From Akebia trifoliata (taxonomy: Eukaryota; Streptophyta; Magnoliopsida; Ranunculales; Lardizabalaceae), in contig JADQWC010000327.1 of the NCBI GenBank assembly GCA_017979445.1, positions 1 through 64,000 of the forward strand: DNA of 64,000 bases. The letters run 5' to 3'. Position 1 is the stretch's first letter; each line of letters starts with the position of its first letter. Made by a program: the position numbers and the translations under genes. Shown here in pieces: positions 12,512 to 23,908 of the stretch. The notes beneath the pieces were generated by a model. It was not told the DNA's origin. It worked only from the letters and a program-made list of their open reading frames with translations, and ran no database searches.

Positions 12512-13286
12512 TGTAGAAATCCAATTTTTACATCTGCCTGATTTGACAATTCATCATCCGGTTGATGTGGATTCCTAATGATCAATGTAGAATAATACGA
12601 AGAAGTCGAAAGCTTGTGAGAAGTCATTTTCTAATTTCTTCTAAATTATTTATTAATCGTTGTGATTTCATCTCTTCTTACTTGGCACGCTCAAATTACG
12701 GACGCTTAGGATCACCACACTCTACAATCGATTTTGTAAGTACGTACGCTTAAGTTCACCACAAATTTTGATAACCTAAAGACCTCGTAATGTTAAGAAA
12801 ATATGACTTTGAGACTTAGAAATAATCATATTCGGATTGAACAAAACTACTCGCCAAAAAAAAAAAAAAAAAAATTCGATGAAATGATAAAAATACCTCT
12901 TATAGGGTACCTCCAAAACATATCAAAAGTACCAATATTGTGCTTGGAATATGATTTCGAGTCTAACGAGATTAAAATCAGTGAAAACAGATGAGTTTAC
13001 GAAGAATTACGAAAATGACCAAAATATCCCTTAACGTTTGACTTTTACTTTGAAACATTGATTCCTAGGAAAACGTGACTAAAAATAACTTCTGATATTG
13101 TTCATGCACATCAAGAAAATCTAGTGATTTCATGCTTAGGAGAATTGAAAGTTTTCTCATGAAACGAAGTGATTTTTCATATAAAATGATGATTTTCGCC
13201 ACTCGAAATGACACTAATCAATTACATGTAAAATGATGAAAATTAAGCCTTAATCATCTTAGTGCACCTTACTACATAGCTTCCTA

Positions 13287-13500
13287 TGATATTAGATTGA
13301 TTAACTTCATTTTGAATAAATTACAATCTACCCTAATAGGATTTATATAGAAAAACAAATTCAATAGATTTAATCCAAATCTAATAAGAATCAATCATAA
13401 TCTAATCAAATCCCTAATAATATTATCATAATATCTATTAAAATGATTTGATGTATCTTAGTGCATCTTATTACATAGCTTCATATGTAATATTTTAACA
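13287..13500 (-). repeat. 3' LTR of the small copia element
   Basis: 214 bp, begins TGTTAAAATATTACATATG on the minus strand, and is preceded by a polypurine tract in the bases just right of 13500. Confidence 0.8.
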
Positions 13501-14716
13501 TCCTCCCTCAAACTCATGGTGATCGATGATCATTATGAGTTTGCTCAAATCAATTGCCTCCAAGAACTCAATGAGAGTCCGAGTTGAATCGATGTTGTTA
13601 ATCATTGATGAAGATTTGCCAATGGTAGTATGAGTTGAATTGCTGTCGTAAAAATTGGCTTGACCTGTTGCTTTGTGAGTGTCTTGCTATGAAACATGAT
13701 GTATCCAAATATGTAGAAAATGAGGAGCAAATAGCTCTACTCAAATAGGCATTGATTGGCTATGAGATTGGGCCATTGTTCAAAAGCTCAAACCTGATGG
13801 ATTTTAATTCAAAACATGAGATTGGACTTCTATGGGCCATGATAAGTTAGATCAAGAAGGATTCGGAGGCTCAAAATATCATAAAATGAACTTAATCGAT
13901 GAAAGATTTAGAGGTTCAAAATAGGTAAGGAACTTGATCATTATGGATTTAGAGGCTATTTGGACTAGAAAAGAGTTTGATTACTATAGATTTAGTGGCT
14001 CTTTTGGAGTAGGAGATATTTGAGTGATATATATCCAAAAGCATTTTTTTTAAATCACAAAATGAATGATGGGCCTAATAAGCACAGGGACAAATAGGCC
14101 AAACTTTGAGCTTTTGAACTATGGGGTTGGGATTTGTTTTCTTTTCAAAGGAAATTTTTTTTTCCCAAATCACGAAGAAAAGGAAAAAAAAGTTTTGAAA
14201 ACTCTCATTTCTTATCAATGGCAATTGGATAAGTGAATTTTCTCTTTCGAACTCTCAATCTTCAATCTGGAAATACTTTCACGATGAACATTTTGAATAA
14301 GTTTGCAGATCTCATGTTGGTATTTTGTTGTTTATATGCAAAGAGTAAACAAATGGGACTTCCTCTTTCAACTTTTGATTCTGAAATGTTTGAGGAAATA
14401 CCAAGATGAACTTATATATAAGTGATGGCTGCAAACACAAAGGTGGATGGACTTTAGAGAGATGGAGGCTAGTTACAATGAGTTAGTGGCACCAACAAAT
14501 CAATGATGATGGTGGTGAATGGTATTTGATGAAATTTATTTCAAACATGTGTGAATGAATAAAAGGATTCAAAATTTGGAAAGATAATAAAGCAGTTGTG
14601 ATTTATGATAAATGAACTACCAAGGAAACATGGTTGTAGAAGAAACGGTTCGGTGACCGGCGCTAACACCGCCCACCGGAATGACCAGGAACTTTAAGCT
14701 TGACTAGGAGATCAAT

Positions 14717-14730
14717 GCTCTGATACTATA
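14717..14730 (-). other. Primer binding site, initiator tRNA-Met type
   Basis: On the minus strand TATAGTATCAGAGC lies 8 bases after the 5' LTR. It matches the copia site TGGTATCAGAGC with one or two changes. Confidence 0.75.
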
Positions 14731-14738
14731 AAGAAGAT

Positions 14739-14952
14739 TGGAATTAGATTGATTCACTTCATTTGGGATAAATTACAATTTACCCTAATAGGATTTATAT
14801 AGAAAAACAAATCCAACAGATTTGATCCAAATCTAATAAGAATCAATCCTAATATAATCAAATCCCTAATAATATGATCCTAATATCTATAAAAATGATT
14901 GGATGCATCTTAGTGCACCTTATTACATAGCTTCCTATGGAATATTCTAACA
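14739..14952 (-). repeat. 5' LTR of the small copia element
   Basis: 214 bp, begins TGTTAGAATATTCCATAGG and ends CTAATTCCA on the minus strand. It is a few percent different from the 3' LTR. Confidence 0.8.
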
Positions 14953-17308
14953 GATCAAACCAATCATGAATCCATCGACCAATTGATCAATAAAAATTTC
15001 ACCAAATCAAACCAATATAATTAACAAAATTTTGCATTTTAAACCAATAATCTCTTAATCAACTTCATCGACCAAACATTAAATCAACATTCATTAAAAA
15101 TACCAAATCATTGAAATTCAAGCCAATCGCACAACTTAGCCAACTCATTCAAAATTTTAAATCAATCGGGCCAATCAAATCCAATCAATACAAAATTAAA
15201 AGCAAACGAACTATCTAAAAATTGAATCCATAACCAATCAATTTAAAAATCATCAAAATCAATGACCTCAATCGAATTTTAAATATACAAATCAATCAAA
15301 ATCATCAATCGACAGATGAGATTTTCAACCCATAAATGGAGGAAAATTAGTGAAGCTGAAATTGAAAGTATGTGAGAAGCGTCGAATCACCACCCTCATG
15401 GTTCGATTAAAAAACATAAGCTACACGTGACTTTTTGAAAAAATAGAAACATAGAAATTACACCCCTTAGTTCAATTAGCCCATAAGGTGAATATTTATT
15501 TTTCTAATAAAATAGGAAAAGAAAAAAAGAAATAAAAGGACGAAGTTTCTAAACAAAAGAGGAGACCAATCTTGACCGAATAAAAGTTGGACCTCCGTCC
15601 TCATTCAATATAACAACAAACAAACAAAGAAAAAGAATTAGAAAATAGAAAACTATAAAACGAGGTGGGGCGCATTAAAAAAAAAAAAAAAAGACTTCCT
15701 CCGAGCTCTAACACTCACCCGCTCACGAATTAACTCTCTCACCTCCCACTCTCCTCTTTGTTTTTTTTGGACAACAAAGAAAAAGTAAAATAAGAAGAAA
15801 AAGAAAAAGATAAGCAAAAGAATAAGAAGAAGGAGGAGAACACACCTGGTTCGTCCTCTTCTTTTCAATGTCTTCACCTTCTCCATAAAACAGCCTCACG
15901 TTGTTTATCCCTCATCTCTTTTCCTTTTTCTTTTTGACGTCCCAACCAGCCCGTCTGACGTCTTTACACCCCTTTCGCCTGCAGTCCTTAGAACATCTCT
16001 TGATTCTCTTCGTCTACGGGAAAGGAGAGTTTTTGTCTTATCACTCTAAAGAAAATCACAACCACCACCATCCTCTCTAAAGTTCACACCCATCTCAAAC
16101 AAGGTAAGTAAGTTTTTTTTTTAGTTTTTCTGTATGAGTCTAGCAAAGATGGCCATGATTTCATGTTTATCTTTTTCGTTTTTATGTCTCCTAGAGCCTA
16201 TCCAAAATGTTTAATAATTGATAAAGTCAGATGTACATGTTGTTCTTTCAATCCCTTTTGATGTTGTTGGAATTCTTTTAATATAATAATGAGACCATCC
16301 TTCATGTTTGGACCCACGTTCTATGTGAGTTGCTACAGGATCTAACTTTGTATGCTAAGGCCACAATAGAAGGCACATGTTTTAGGACTCTATTGATCAA
16401 TTTTTTTATTTTTATTTTTACCATTGTAAGCCTTAAGCCATTCCGATAGATTAATCCCTGTGCTAACTCGTGAGCCAAATTGGCAAACATTCACGCATGA
16501 GGTAAATATTTGGTTATTTTGATAATTTTTCTTGCCTCAATTCCTATCTTGATAACAATTTTTGAGACTTGGGCTGATTTAGCAATATATTTTGCTTATG
16601 ATACGTTGGTGGTCATCTTAATAATGCTTTTGCCTATGGTTGAGACCAATTTGATGATATTTTGCTTACGATAAATAATGATTAAATTGATAATTGCCCA
16701 CGCTTATGGCAAAATATTGGCTGATTCGGTAATTGTTTTGCTTATGGTAGAGCATGTACTAATTTGATAATTGATTTTTTCCATGCAATGATACATTTTA
16801 TCGATTTGGAAAGTCTTAGCATGTGATAATTTTTACCGGTGTGGAATTTTTTTCGTGCACATGATATTTACCGATTTGAAATTGATTATGAATGGGCCAT
16901 GCTAGTAGGATTTTTATTTCAAATTATTTGTTCTCTTTTTTTGTGCGGAACTAGAAGTGTATAATACTTTGAGGGATCTTAGACTTAGGGTTTATTAAGC
17001 CAATTTGACTTAAAATAATGATGAGTGGACCCTAACCTTGATGTTAGTCTTCTTCCCTTAACCTTAAGACATCTTGGATTGTAGTAGACATTGATCATCT
17101 CGATTGGGCAAGTTTGATGCCTAAAACCTTCCGAGACCCGTAATCTAACCTTACCTACGTCTTTTGCCCGTGAACCGATCTAGATCCATTTTAGATTTAT
17201 CTATGGTTCCTAGACCTAAACTAGGTGACGGCTCCCATTCTCAAAAAATCCCCCATTATATCAGTAGATGTTTTTTATTATTTAGTAAAAAGTGTCGAGA
17301 CGTTTTCA

Positions 17309-18250
17309 CTCTCCAAGATCCTCGATCTCTTAAAAACCACCTTAGTTTCCTTTATTTACATTCATAGTTAGGATCTCTCAAAGATTTTCGATATCTTGAA
17401 GATCACCTTAATTTCCTTTATTCGTTTTCATAACTAGGATCACTCAAAGATCCTCGACCTCTTAAAGGTCAACTCCTATTTTCTTATTCACTTTCGTAGT
17501 TAGGATTTCTCAAAGATCATCGATCTCTTAAAGGTCAATCATAGTTTCTTTCATCACTTTCATAGTAAGGATCTATAAAAAATTATTGACCTTTCAGAAG
17601 TCAACAATAGTTCATTTTTTGTTTGTAACTATGGTCTCTTAAAGATCACTATAGTTTCTTTTATCCAATCTCATAGTAAAGATCTCTCAAAGATTATTGA
17701 CCTCTTAAAGATTAACCTTAGTTTGCCTTTTGTAGTTCGAATCTCTTAAAGATCTTTGGATATCTTAAATATCAATCTTAGTTTCTTTATCCATTTTCGT
17801 AGTTCGGATATTTCAAATATACTTGGACCTCTTAAAGGTCAACCTTAGTTTTGCCTTTCGCTTTATAGTTCAGATCTCTTAAAGATCCTTCGACCTCTTA
17901 AGGTCACCTTAGTTTCTCGATGTTTCCTTAGTTTGGATATCTTAAAGATATGTGAACCTCTTAAAGTCAATTGTAGTCCTACTTTAAGTTTTCTTAGTTC
18001 AGGTCTCTTAAAGGTAAATTGTAGTTTCACGTTACGTTTCCTTAGTCTGGATCGCTTAATGATCTTTGAACCTCAAAGTTCATCCTAATTCCTTTTTTAT
18101 TTCGTAGTTTAGATCGCTTAAAGATTTTTTGACCCCTTATAGGTCATCTTAGCTTCCATAATTCGGGTCTCTTAAAGGATCCTTTTTAGTTTTACCTCTT
18201 AAAGGTCTATAGTTGGGCATCTTAGATATCTCTTAGGTTAATTCTTGTAA
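17309..18250 (+). repeat. 60-bp tandem repeat, about 15 degenerate units
   Basis: Units follow the pattern TTTCGTAGTTAGGATCTCTCAAAGATCCTCGACCTCTTAAAGGTCAACCTTAGTTTC (in degenerate form), with spacing that drifts between 55 and 70 bp. The array precedes a Tat/Ogre-like gag. Tandem repeats are common in untranslated parts of Tat-lineage elements, so it is probably part of that element's leader. The ORF at 17164-17367 is not supported as a gene. Confidence 0.65.
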
Positions 18251-18565
18251 GTCTCTTTAATTATTTGACAAAAAAATAGAATAATAAAGGTTCTCCATTT
18301 GGGTTCTCATTTTTTCTTCACGTTTCATAGGTTCGCTTTGGATCTAACTACAAAAGGGGCTTACATAAACTCAGACCTTTAACATTAAAAAAATAAATAA
18401 AATCAAAATCAAAATCATTTTGTCATGTTTCTAAATCAAGCATTTTTGTCTTTTCTTTAACTAAGGTACAAGGACACCAAAAGTGAAAGCAAACATTGGC
18501 GAGCAAAAAGCAATATAAAAAGAAAAAGGAATTCGACGCATTATCATTACTTCTTAAGGTCTACA
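18251..18565. other. Leader before the Tat-like gag
   Basis: A/T-rich sequence with no recognisable gene, primer site or LTR end. Confidence 0.4.
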
Positions 18566-19743
18566 ATGATCACCATGGGATCCATAGAACAGACAATACC
18601 TCCAGTTAATGAGAATTTTCTTACGATTGATAACCCCGCCTCGAGAAGGCTGGTTACTCAAAAAGTTTTCCACAAGTTAAACGAGCAAGTGCCTTCAATT
18701 CACCAAATGCTTTCAGCATTAGTTAACATTCCGAGTGTGGCATAAGCCCTTCAGAACCAAGCTTCGGGTTTAAGGCAATCATGGAAATTATTCCAAATAC
18801 TACAAAATCAAGAACAAAATCAAGAACTGGTATGAACTAGTAAATGCCTTTATGACCAATCATCGATTTAATATTGATGTTTCCATGGATAGATAAGGTG
18901 TGGTTAAGATGACAAGAAAGCCAAAGGAAACTATAAGACAGTACGTTCAATGTTGGAAAGAGTTGACTGCACAAGTGAAGCCTCTTATGATCGAAATTGA
19001 GATGAATATTACTTTCATTTCCATGTTGGGGTAACACTATTACACCCTTTTCATTGGGCATATTGTGTCTAGTTTCTCATCATTGGTACAAGCTATTGAT
19101 AAAATCGAGGATGGTTTGGGCAATTTAGGACCAAAAACAGCCATCAAATGGAGAAAGTAAAAAAAATGAAGGGCAAGTTAATTAAATTCAACCAGCTCAA
19201 CCATCGATTTATTTACCACCTCAAGCTACACCCAGAACAACCATAACTTTTCAAGAACAACCTGCTTGACCGTCCAAACACAACCACCAGTCAGTTCATA
19301 TCAAGCTCAACAACCCTTCCAAGCTCAACCTCAACCAACGCAGTACCATCAACGACAAAACAATCAGTAGCTAACAAGCAAAAAGATACGGGAATTTGTT
19401 CAATTACCTATGAAGCTATCTAAACTCTTACTTATTCTCTTAAAAGGAGGATATTTGACATTGAGGCAACTAGACCATGAGGCAAAGAAAACCTTTGGTT
19501 ATGATCCTGACACCACCTACGAATTTCATATAGGAACTCCAGGACATCCAATTGACAGATGCTGGCAATTGAGAAACATGGTTCAAAACTTAATAGATTT
19601 CAACATCATAGTTTTTAACCCTACACATCCCTACAAAATATCAACTAGAATCCTCTTACAGCTCATAATGGGAATGGTACTAGACCAACCAATGCCGTAA
19701 ATATGATCACAGAAAAAAGGACAGACTTAGATCATTTTCAACT
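18566..19743 (+). pseudogene. Tat/Ogre-like gag, first part, broken
   Basis: Gag of a Tat-lineage Ty3/gypsy element. The first ATG pair (18566 and 18575, same frame) opens a reading of about 50 codons. Stops and frame changes follow, so the product is not made as read. Recognisable blocks are TRKPKETIRQYVQCWKELTA (about 18910-18965), then VSSFSSLVQAIDKIEDGLG (about 19065-19125), and an intact segment at 19410-19700 with YEFHIGTPGHPIDRCWQL, the zinc-finger-like CEYH...GH...C block typical of Tat/Ogre gag. The sequence stops abruptly at 19743, where Athila integrase begins, and continues at 31476. Confidence 0.72.
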
Positions 19744-20162
19744 GAACATCGTGCATATTGGGCGATCAAACGCCTCAACTTTGATTTTGATAAAGCCGGT
19801 GAGAAGCGAAAGTTACAACTAGACGAGTTAGAAGAGATTAGAAATGACTCGTATGATTGTGCCAAAAGGTACAAAGAGCGTACCAAATTCTTTCACGATA
19901 GGCACATTCTTAGGAGGAATTTCATTTCTAATCAAAAAGTTTTGTTGTATTATAATAGACTCCACCTTTTTCCAGGAAAACTTAAGTCTCGATGGACTAG
20001 CCCATATATTATCCAAACAGTTTACCTACATGGTGCTGTTGAAGTCCTTAATCCTAAGGACGGATCCACTTTCAAAGTGAATGGCCAAAGTCTCAAACCG
20101 TTTCTCGAGTATGTTTCGCAGGAGGAGGTTCTTTTTCTCGATGATCCCGTCTATCAAAGTTA
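19744..20162 (+). pseudogene. Athila integrase C-terminal fragment, duplicated copy
   Basis: Encodes the end of an Athila integrase ([20 protein letters not shown] ... [19 protein letters not shown]) and ends at a TAA after DDPVYQS. It is nearly identical to the end of the main integrase at 28613-29034. A one-base difference near 19970 makes the reading frames of the two copies differ locally. It is the leftover of an upstream element that shared the LTR at 21442. Confidence 0.82.
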
Positions 20163-21441
20163 ACTATGTTTCCGTCTAGCTAAAGATGTTAAACTTAGCG
20201 TTTCTGGGAGACAATCCATGCACTTCAAGGGACATTGTGTTAAATATATCAACAGGAATATAGGGTCTGTCTCAGGTGCAATCTAACCCACTTCATTTCA
20301 TTTTGTCAATTTCAATTTTACTTTTGCATGTATATGTTGAAATATTGAGGACAATATAATGTTTAAGTTTGGGGGTGTATGGGTCGGATTTCCACTTATT
20401 ATTTTCTTCTTTCAAAAAAAAAAAAAAAAAAATTTTGGTAACTTTGTTGTATTTTACTCAAAATCTTAGCTTGTATCTTTAAGCACTTAGTTAAAAATAT
20501 TTAATTAGTCTTTCATTGGAAGCTATGATCTGGAGTCCCCATTTGTGTTTCTCTTAGGCAAAAATTAGAGCAAAGTTATCTTTTGGTTTATAGTCACTTC
20601 TAATAAGATTACCGAGAGTCTAGATTGTATTAAAAGAACTTATTACCTTCTTTCTACCTAGAGTTTAAGGAAAAATTAGGTTTGATGAACTTTGACTTCC
20701 TTATTCAATTGGTTAGCTGATTAGAAGAAAAACAGAACTGGGTTGTATACACCTTGTACAGCAACCATTGAATTAGACTGGGTACCTTGAAAAGGGCTGC
20801 GTACTTTTCTTAGAAAAAGAATGAAGAAGTAATATAAGAAAGAGACCTTTCAAAAAAAAAAAAAATCAAAGATCTAAAAGTTTATGTAAAGTTTTAGTAG
20901 GGTGAAAGCCATCAAGTGTAAAAATGTGAGTATACTAGAATATCACAGATAAAGCCCCTTAGAGGTATTAAAGTGAATATCCACACTTCTCACTACCCCA
21001 GACAGGATACTAAGTTTAGAATTAAACCCTAAGTTACTCCAGTTATTCTTGAGTAGTTAGAAGGTTGAAACTCATTTGAGGAAATCGAATCTCTTAAATT
21101 TCTGAGTTAGAATCACTATCGCTCAAAGGTCAATTTAAGTCTAAATTTTTTCATAGAGAAATAAGGGTTGGGACTGTATACCAAGCAGTACTTCCAATTG
21201 ATTGACAAAAAAAAAAAAGACTTGTGCTTTTCAATATAAATTTTGATTTTGACTATTTTTACTTCAAAGTTGTTTTCAAATTTTGTGGGTATATTTTCTG
21301 CAAACCCTCACGAGTCAAACTCGTCCACTAGGGGTAACCTAGTGGTTCAAGGGCTTGCTGCATTCGCTAAATGCAGTCGAGGTACCTGTGAAAGTGGCAG
21401 TTTTATTTTTTAGGGACTAGAAAAAGGAAAGTTTGGGGGTA
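20163..21441 (+). other. Athila 3' untranslated region, duplicated copy
   Basis: Non-coding; nearly identical to 29035-30287. Contains poly-A runs, a TTTAAGTTTGGGGGTG tract near 20360 and the final polypurine tract AAGTTTGGGGG just before the LTR. No env-like reading frame is visible. Confidence 0.7.
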
Positions 21442-22635
21442 TGATGAGTGTTTCCAAATACTCAATTATACACACATTTTTCAGATATTTATCTTGATTT
21501 TTGTACCTATTTATCCATATTAAAATAATAACCATGATAAGCCTCAAATCACCACGTTGCATGTTAATTAGGCTTAATTATATATAAATAAATTCATTTA
21601 CTAGATAAATCTAATTACGTGTGTTTCTTGTGCAGAAAATCAACAAATTGGAATCAAAATCTCAAGACAAAAGCATTTGGGCCCACTTTGGAATGCCCTA
21701 ATCCTTAACTCATATTCTCCTATTTTGTCTTTTTGTGCAAAGAAAAGTGGAGGCTACTTTTAGATTCTTCTACACATATTTTCTTTATAAATAGAGCCTT
21801 CATTTCTAGAGAAAGGGTCCCATCTTGGTTCTCTTATCCAAGACTCCTTTAATCTAAGGCTCTTAGCCTATTCTCTTATTTTTTGTATTTTCATTTTCTA
21901 GTTATTTTCTTTTGATTAAATAGTCTTGTAAGAAGTAGAAGAAGAAGAAGTTGTAATTTTCTCCATCAAATAAAGAAAAGTTCTTTCATCTCTTATCTTC
22001 CCTCTCTTGCAATGACATTAGGCTAAGTTCCCCTCCATTGGAGAATGGAAAAGCCTAGAGCAAGTTCTTGTGTTATTTCTAATTTTATGCCTTTCTTTTA
22101 TTTAAAATGCTTATGAATTCTCTTTAAGTTTCTTGCACCTTTTATTCTTAATATAGATACTTTATGCTTAGATTAGATCAAGATAAAGTTTGCTTAAATT
22201 AGATAATTGGTAGTAAGAAATTTTTAAAGAATTCTACTTTGTTTTTGTTCTCTTATTTCATTTTATTTGCAAAACTTTCCGATCTAAGGAGCTAACACCA
22301 AGCCCTTATGATTGAGTTATAAAAAGGCTAGAGACTAAGAATTGTTCATTAACATGTTTTAGGTAGATCCACCTCCAATGGTGTTTTAATTCATAAGTTT
22401 ACTTGCTTTTAATTTCATTTACTTTAGTTTATTTTCTAGTAATTGTACATCTTCTTATAAGTTCAAAAATACAAAGAAAAACAGTTTTAATTCCTTTTAG
22501 TTAATTTGGATTTTATCTTCTTAGCTTAGCTCTATTCCTCCTTTCTCTTGGGTTCGATCCCCTACTTGCCCCACAAGTAAGGTAAAACTAAGATTATAAT
22601 TAACTCCGATGAGAAGAACAACGATAGTCTCATCA
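21442..22635 (+). repeat. Athila LTR, left
   Basis: 1194 bp, begins TGATGAGTGTTTCC and ends AGTCTCATCA, so TGATGAG and CTCATCA form a 7-bp inverted terminus. It is preceded by a polypurine tract and followed by the primer site. It contains a TATA box at 21786. Confidence 0.88.
21786..21793 (+). promoter_or_regulatory. TATA box of the Athila LTR
   Basis: TATAAATA about 340 bp into the LTR; the right LTR has the counterpart ATAAATAAAG near 30633. Confidence 0.5.
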
Positions 22636-22641
22636 GAATTT

Positions 22642-22659
22642 TGGCGTCGCTGCTGGGGA
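22642..22659 (+). other. Primer binding site of the Athila-like element
   Basis: TGGCGTCGCTGCTGGGGA starts 6 bases after the LTR. Athila elements typically use TGGCGCCGTTGCCGGGGA, complementary to tRNA-Asp. This copy differs at a few bases, in line with decay or a variant primer. Confidence 0.72.
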
Positions 22660-23908
22660 AAGGTAAAGGTATTAGTGGTAAGTTTTGATTTAAAATTAAT
22701 TTCTTTCATTTTTATTTTATTTTATTTTTTTCTTTTGGTTTCTTTCTATAAGTTCAAGTGTTCTTGAGATTTTAAGAGAGAAGAAAGAAGAAAAAAACAT
22801 TGAAAAAAAAAAAAGTCATTCCCGTTTATTTTTTCACCCTTGACAGGAGAACTTAAACTAACTGTAACTTTCTGCTCCGATCTCCGATTATCTATTATAA
22901 TATATCGATTTGGGGTAGAACGAAATTTTTTTTAAAATATGACAAAGTCAACAAGATTGTGGTAAGTCAAATTCTATTTTTGAGTCCGTTTACTATCATT
23001 TCTGCTAACATTTCTATTTTGCTTCTTGTAGGTGAACATTTTTTTTTCTTCTTTTCTTTTAATTTCCTTGAATCTTTAGTTAGGTTTATTTTTCTATTTT
23101 AGAAATACTTGTATAAGATTCTTTGTAATTTTTTTTTATTATCCAAGAAGGCTTGGATTGTAATAGACTAAGGAAAGACGACGGGTGGACAATACCGTCA
23201 CAGCTCCTTAGGTTCGCACACTAAAATTAGAGTTGGTGGCCTAAGTCGACTCAAATTGTCTTCACCCCGTCTAGGACGGGAGGTAATCTCAAAACACCCA
23301 CGCCTCTCTTTGCTAGTGGGTTACTCCTTGCCTTTGTATGTTATTTTTCCAATTTGCAGACACTTAGAATAGTTAATTAAGTAGTAAAGAGCACCCCTCT
23401 CCTAGGGATGGCATGATAAGATAAGGATTGGAAGTCATTACCAATTCCTTGCTCTAATTAGGATAATCATCTCACTAGTCATCCAATCAAATTAATTAAA
23501 ATCAATTAGTCTTGATTATAGGGCCCACGAGCTAAATAGGAGAAATTCCGCTTCAAGTTGTGCCAATTGCGTTTCTTGGTCATTTTTCTATCTAGTAAGA
23601 TCTTGCCCTTTGAGGGGATAGACTCAGTCTATTCAAGAAAGGAGGTATTTAAGAGTGCCCTTGCTTATGCATTGTGCACCTCCTCCGATCTGGAGATCCG
23701 AATGATTCAAACTTGACTTCATAGAACCGAGTCGGAAGGCTAGTTGCGTTATTTTTACTCAGTTAGGAGCTGCTAGCTTTAGGCAACCTATCTAGGTCTA
23801 GTCTTTTCTTTTTGTGATTGTTTGATCGACTGTGTGATTTGCATGTTTGGTAGACGTTCACAAAACAACGTGCTAGAACCAAAGAAATTTATGGCCAAAT
23901 TCTACCCC
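22660..23908 (+). other. Athila leader
   Basis: Untranslated sequence between the primer site and the readable part of gag. Part of the gag N-terminus may be missing. The 23590-23710 segment (GATAGACTCAGTCTATTC, GAGGTATTTAAG, GCATTGTGCACCTCC) is also found near the right end of the window. Confidence 0.5.

Larger units (their letters stand above)
13287..14952 (-). mobile_element. Small non-autonomous Ty1/copia element with two 214-bp LTRs
   Basis: Two near-identical 214-bp direct repeats (13287-13500 and 14739-14952) read on the minus strand start TGTTA and end CA. A tRNA-iMet-type primer site with TATCAGAGC follows the upstream LTR, and a purine tract (GAGGGAGGATG) precedes the downstream one. 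The 1.2-kb interior has no recognisable gag or pol, so the element depends on a partner. No target duplication is visible: the left flank is TCCTA and the right flank GATCA. A third, partial LTR start lies directly left of it (about 13250-13286). Confidence 0.8.
12512..17308 (+). mobile_element. Degenerate LTR (LTR family 2) inserted in the 60-bp repeat array
   Basis: The left end TGTAGAAATCCAATTTTTAC, then CATCTGCCTGATT, aligns with the start of the LTR at 59659 (TGTAGACACCCCATTTTTGC). The right end (TGGTTCCTAGAC...GGTGACGGCTCCCA...TCGAGACGTTTTCA, about 17195-17308) aligns with that LTR's end. The 60-bp repeat is continuous across the block. The flanks are CTCCT and CTCTC, so a target duplication is weak. 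The block holds a small copia derivative (13287-14952) and other sequence I cannot assign; 14953-17190 has no recognisable gene. The ORFs at 15653-15886 and 16302-16490 are low-complexity or unsupported. Confidence 0.5.

Noticed and set aside
15653..15886. Minus-strand frame of 77 codons
   Set aside because: Poly-Leu/Phe from A/T-rich low-complexity DNA; no family resemblance.
17309..18250. Regularly spaced repeats that could suggest a CRISPR array
   Set aside because: Units are degenerate and contiguous with no unique spacers; the setting is a plant nuclear retrotransposon.
22545..22560. GGGTTCGATCCC, a tRNA B-box-like sequence, also at 31389
   Set aside because: It occurs at the same place in both Athila LTRs with no A-box or cloverleaf around it.
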